NCBI GenBank assembly: GCA_030533445.1
Contig: CM060080.1
Location: forward strand, 2,695,206-2,759,205
Reading direction: 5' to 3'
Length of the DNA stretch: 64,000 bases
DNA from: Cyprinodon diabolis
Taxonomy: Eukaryota; Chordata; Actinopteri; Cyprinodontiformes; Cyprinodontidae
Made by a program: the position numbers and the translations under genes
The notes under the pieces: generated by a model
The model's database searches: none
Told to the model about the DNA's origin: nothing
Seen by the model: the letters and a program-made list of their open reading frames with translations, nothing else
Part shown: piece by piece, positions 51,901 through 57,900 of the stretch
Layout of the letters: every line of letters starts with the position of its first letter
Position numbering within the stretch: position 1 is the first letter of the stretch

Positions 51901-54900
51901 ATTCTAATATCAAATCTTTTTCCATTGGAACCTGTAGCTGACCTGCATGTACAACCTGCTGAGTGACAACATCTCCCAGATCTTCACAGAATATCCTTCA
52001 GACATGCTTCTCTACTTAAAGTGAGTCTGGAGCCGCTTCATTACTGTTTCAGTTGTATTGCTAAAACAATTAATTGGATTAATTAATCATCAACTAATTT
52101 AGTAATCGATTAATCATTAATTGGAGTATAGAGACTGTTAAACATGCCTTTAGCTGACAGAGCGACCCACTTAGAACAGGAATTATATCAAAATTGTAAC
52201 AAAAATATATAAACATTTTACATTTGAGATAAAAAAAAAAATACAGATGTTTTTGTCTTTCAATATGCTCTATCCTACGACGGAGTATTAGGGGCAGGCT
52301 AGACATTTTTCTTTTTCTTCTATTTCGAGAATAAATTCGTACCATCACGAGAATAAAGTCATAAAATTACGAGAAACAAGTTTTATTTTATGACAACTCT
52401 TCCAAGAAGCCCTTTCTTCCCTAAAATGAGGAACGTGGTGCATCATATGAAGTTAAACTTTAGCATCGGTTTGACAAATCAGGAAATCTTTTAGCAGCAG
52501 CATCAAACTGGGCAGGATGTCAAAGTGGACTCTGGTTGCTGATTGGTGGAGCTGGTCGGCCGTCATCTGCTGGGCGGAGCTCCAAGCTTTCTTTCTGAAA
52601 CGGGTTGTTGAATGATGACTTTATTCTCGGAATAGAAAAAACAATAATCCCTAGCCTGGCCCTAATACTCTGTCGTACTATCCAGAATTCCTTAAGTGGA
52701 AAACTTTTATTTTCACCTGGTTTACTTTTGTCAAAAATCTTTTTCTATCCGATTATTAATTTAAAAAAATAATCGACAGATTCATTGATTAATCTTTAGT
52801 TGCAGGCTTCTTCAATTGCTTAAAATAGTTCATATTTCTTCCCTTTAATATCTTACAACCAAACAGCACCAGAAATGTCCAGAAAGAAAACTGCAGGTCC
52901 TACCTTTCGGCCCTGGGTGCTGCAGACTTCACTGTGGCCTCCAGCATCTTGAACAAAGGCTCAAAGAAGTTTAGTGAAGCTGGGACCTGCTTGGTGAGTA
53001 GCAGTAAAATTAATAATGAAGATAGAAAAAACCCATATGCCAATAGACATACCATAATATTCTAATTTATATTAGAAAATGTTAAACATATGCAGCTGAT
53101 TAGAGCATTAAGTTACATTTTCCCTGACTAACTCCTTTCACTGCTTTAGGGAATCAGTGGGGCCGCCCTGAACAGAGACAACGTGGAGGTTCTGGGGAAC
53201 ATGGCCTGCAGCCTGGAAGGACCTGACATTGAGAACTCAGATCCTCTCATCCTGGAAAAACTTAAAGCCTGCAAAGACCTCTCTGACAGCCAAATGATGG
53301 CTGTGGAAGTGCAGCTGCTCAGTGGAAAATCACAATATGGGTACAAAAATGTATTCTTTCATCTAGTCTGCCTGGGGGAAATAATCACTGCTGAAGTCTA
53401 TGATTTAGGGACTTTTTCTTAAGCTGTCCTGAGAAAGACCAGGTCTATGTTAGGACAACCTTTTGTTTTAAATAGAGGTTACTAAGGGAAATCAGGCCAG
53501 GTTCAAATATGGAACCCAGAGGGCATTAAGATAGAGTGACCGATGTACGGAGACCTTATTCCTTTATCTGCTGGGCTCAAATCCCTTTGCTGCATGTTTC
53601 CCTGACCTGCATGCTGCATGTGGTTAAAAAAAAAGAAAAAAAACGTAAACAAAAAGTAATAATTAAAATGCTGGTCAGAGGGAAAGGTCACTCAGTTTTC
53701 CATTTCCATTTTAACCTGTTAGAGTCCATACAAGTCTTTATTACTCAGTAAAGCATACAGCTAGAATTACAACATTGTTCTGAACATATTTCTTCTGTTT
53801 GAGGAAAATCTTTACCTTTTGGAGTGATCCAGCCGGAGAGCCGATTTAAATGCAGTTCAATTCATTTCATTTTATTTCTATAGCTCCAATTCACAACACA
53901 TGTCATCTCAGGTCACTTTCCAGTTCACCAGATCATCCAGTCAGATTGGTTCAAAATTTTCTAAGGAAAACCAGCTGATTGCATCAACTCATTGACTCTT
54001 CAGCAATCCCTCACACTAAGCATGCTTGTAGCGACAGTGGAGAGGAAAAACTCCCTTTTAACAGGAAGAAACCTCCAGCAGAACCAGGCTCAGTGTGAGC
54101 GGCCATCTGCTGAGGCCCACTGGGGTTCAAGGAGACAGAAGCAGACATAGAAAAAGAAGCATAGATACAAAAGGCAACTGTCCAGGAAACACACAGCCAG
54201 GCAGACGAGCTCCGAGCCAGCTCCCATGTCAGAGGATGAAGAGAGCACATCCAGTTAGTCACAGTGAGAGAAACAGGACTACACTGGAAAACAGGCCGAT
54301 CTCCAACATCTAGAAACAAAGGTGTTGATGGCAGCAGCACAGCTGATATTTCTCTCCAGGATGGAGTCACAGCCAAACAGGAACAGACCAGATGAAGCTA
54401 CTATGAGAAAAAGCAGAGAGAGCAGAACGTTAGAGATTGAACTAACAGATTCTGCAGAGTGGGAGAATAGAGATAGAATGAAGCAGAATGATGAAAAAGG
54501 GGTCCCTATGTCCTCCAATCTGTTGAGGAAGCATCAGAACAGGGTTATGGCAAAGAAGCCTTCAAATCTCAAAGTGGAAACATCCAGAAAAGTTCTAAAT
54601 GATAAGAAAAGATTCAAAATGATGTGATGTAATAAGAATTGTTTTCTTTTTTAATGGGATACAGACTCAAGAACATTTAAAATCCAGTGTTTCTGTTAAA
54701 TATGCCCATCGAACCATCTGGGTATGAAAAATTCTGAGCCCACGCACATATCACAATACCACATTGTTTAAGAGACTCTTCAACCCAAGATGATTGTATT
54801 TAAAAAGATTTTCTTACCCAAATGTTATCCTGGACTTATCATGTGACACTAGAACCACATACATAAAATAATTATTTGCTTTTCTGTCCAAGTTTTTGTG

Positions 54901-57900
54901 GCTTAAATTATAAAAACTATTTGTTTTCCATTTTTAGAAATATCACCACCTGGACCAAGAAAACACTAGAGGACCTCGACATTCTTCCCCTGTACTTCTC
55001 AACAAACCTCTGGGGGCACTTAGACCATGTATGTCTTCATATTATGCTGCTTTACTGTTACTGTTTTAAAAGTGTATTTAAAATTCTTATTATCAGAAAT
55101 GAGACCTGTATTTTCTTCACCTTCTGAAAAGATCAGGTTCCAAAGCATTTTTTCTGCGTATTTCAGGAAACAAAGAGAAGGTTCCTTAAAGGTTTCATGC
55201 CGAACTTGAGAAGAAGAAGAACTCAGAAGAGGAAGCTAAAGAGGCTGTTCAAACAGCTCAGTACTCGTTTGGCAAAGCGAGCAGCAGGTAAACAGTTTAT
55301 ATTCTATGAATACATTTGTCTTCAGACCCAGAGTTAAGTATACCAACATTGAAATGACTTTACATGAATGTTTTATGTTACTTTGAGGTAATTTGTAATA
55401 CAAATATATCCTTTTATTGCCAAACTAGCAGCAAACAGAAAGCCCTCAATCTCCCTTATTTATTTTAAAAGGTTGTAATTCAGAGGAGATCACCCAGGTG
55501 ACCATTAGCGACCCAGCGTTCCCCTTTGGCTATGATTCGATGCAGTTTGACCTCTGCCTGGACCTTTCTGTGCTGAAAGAAAACCTCTATGCTATCTGCC
55601 AGAAAGTGGATGATGATGAATTCCAGAAAATCATTCTGAGGAAGCTCAACCAGGTAACTTAGAGACAAGCAGCATCGTGTGCTTTCAGAAACCTTGGGAC
55701 AAACTGACCCAGCAGCTATCATGACATGGTAGTCATTGCATTGGGTTGAAATACATAGATGTGAATTAAATTGTATTAAAATATCAAGACTTCAGTGTAA
55801 ATGTAGCATGTTGCTGTTGTATAGTAACTTTATGATCTCTGCATTAACAGATTTTCCCATCTGGAGTTCCTGATCAGGCAGTACAGCTGCTTGCCTCAGT
55901 ATCTCGCATGGCAACACTTGACGACATCTCTGGGTGGAGCATCACTAAACTGGATACTCTGGCCGCTCTCATGGAACCTAAGGATGGAAGCTGGGAGATG
56001 GAGAAGGTGCAGCAGAAAGACTGGAAACACCTGAAAAACGTTCATTAGGTTGGTTCTAATCTGGTGCTTTTTCTTCATGTTAACTTCAGAGCCGAAAAAT
56101 CATCACCAAGTACCTGGAAACATCTGGAAATTCACTGGGCAGCGCTGAGCTGGACACAATAGGCTCCAACCTTTGCTCCTTGGAAAGCACAACGCTACAG
56201 AACATCACAACAGACAGTCTGAGGTTGGTGTCTGCATGCATAGAAGTAACAAACAAGTTGTTTAGAGTTAAACCAAACACCCCTTTTTCCTTCCTTTTGC
56301 AGAAATGCCAGGCTCATCGATGTGTCATCATGTTCAGCTGAGCAGAAGAGAGTGCTCTATGAGATCAGCAACAGCTCCTACAGCGTTTATCGTGATAATC
56401 CCATTACCTTTTACAACCTGGTTAAAGGCTATCTAGGTGAGAAATCCTGCTAACTATCTAGTTATCCAACTGAAAACAGTTCAGTGAGATAACTCTCTTG
56501 CCGTTTCTCAATTCACAAGAACGCAAGTACGGACTCTTGTCCTCGCCAACTATGTTATTGAGAAGAAGACAGCAAAATGTATGGAACACAGAAAAGAGAA
56601 CTTTTAACTAGGGATGCACGATATAATCGGCCCCTTATCGGTATCGGCCTGTATCGGCCTTAAAACTGAATATCGGACATCGGCCACCCCACCGATATTT
56701 AACCCGATATTTGCTCAGCTTCTGAGTTTCTAAGGTCTAAAAAAATATATATTACTTCTTCTTCTTCCTCAAAAACTATTTTTTTACAGACTTAAAAACT
56801 TCTAAAGACGAGGGAAAAAATATCGATCCATTAAAATATCCCAATATCTTCATATGCTGATATATTGCCATTTAAAAACACCATATCAATCTCTTTTACT
56901 AATGAAATATTGCTATATGTCATCGTTATACTACGAAATCCCCCGAAAATTCACCATATTTTTATATGTTGACATATTGACTCGGTATCGATCTATTTTA
57001 CTAACAAAATCTCACAAGAATTTGCAAAATATTACGAGAGTTTGTAACAGAAAAAAAAAAAATCTAAAAATCTATTTAATATCAGCATATGAAAATATAT
57101 TTGAGTATATTATATTTCAAAGTGTCAGAAATGGATAACAAAACTGCTATTTTCAATGACTACTTATTTTTGTCCAGCTTTAACATCGGTATGGATATTG
57201 GTTATCGGCTACATGAGTTTTAAAATATCGGTACATCGGATATCGGCCAAAATCCCAATATCGTGCATCCCTACTCTTAACTTAATACTCTAAACTCTGT
57301 GAGCTCAGTGACCTCTGTGACCTTGAAGCTGCTGCTGCCGCAGTGCATGCTGGGACAGCTGTCAATCTGGAGAACAGACAAGTCTGCTCTGATGCATGCT
57401 GGGTAAAGAGGGAGGGGCGAAGAACAACATCCGGGGACTTTGTCCGTTCTCGGTATTCTTGGTCTTGTGAATAGGAACAGTAGTAGGGCTGAGGCTGATG
57501 AAGTTTTTCGAGTACGCGAGCACATGAGAACACACAAGTAAACATATTGAGAAATGGCTTTCTATTCCATGTTGGCAGGTGGAGCACCGCAAGCAGATAT
57601 TAGAGCATTATCAACACAGAACATCAGCATGAGTGTCAACACCTTCAGAAGTCTGGATATCAATGTGATAACAGTAAGTTGGCATGTGATAACAGATAAT
57701 GATTGTTTGCATGTGTGTAAGTTCAGAAGAGCTTAAAATATCTCTGGGTTTGGAAATCACATTTGGTTTTGGAGCAGAAAAGCAAAACAACTCTCCCCCC
57801 TTGGTGTCCTTTTTTAACACAGAATGTAACTGTGAACAACGTCCGAGGGCTCATGGGTGAAAACCTGCCAGATCTGAAGCTGTTTGAGAATGAAACAGTG

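Noticed and set aside
54011..54627. Open frames of 72-121 codons in the 53.3-54.9 kb intron
   Set aside because: They fall within a common fish interspersed repeat and have no recognisable product.
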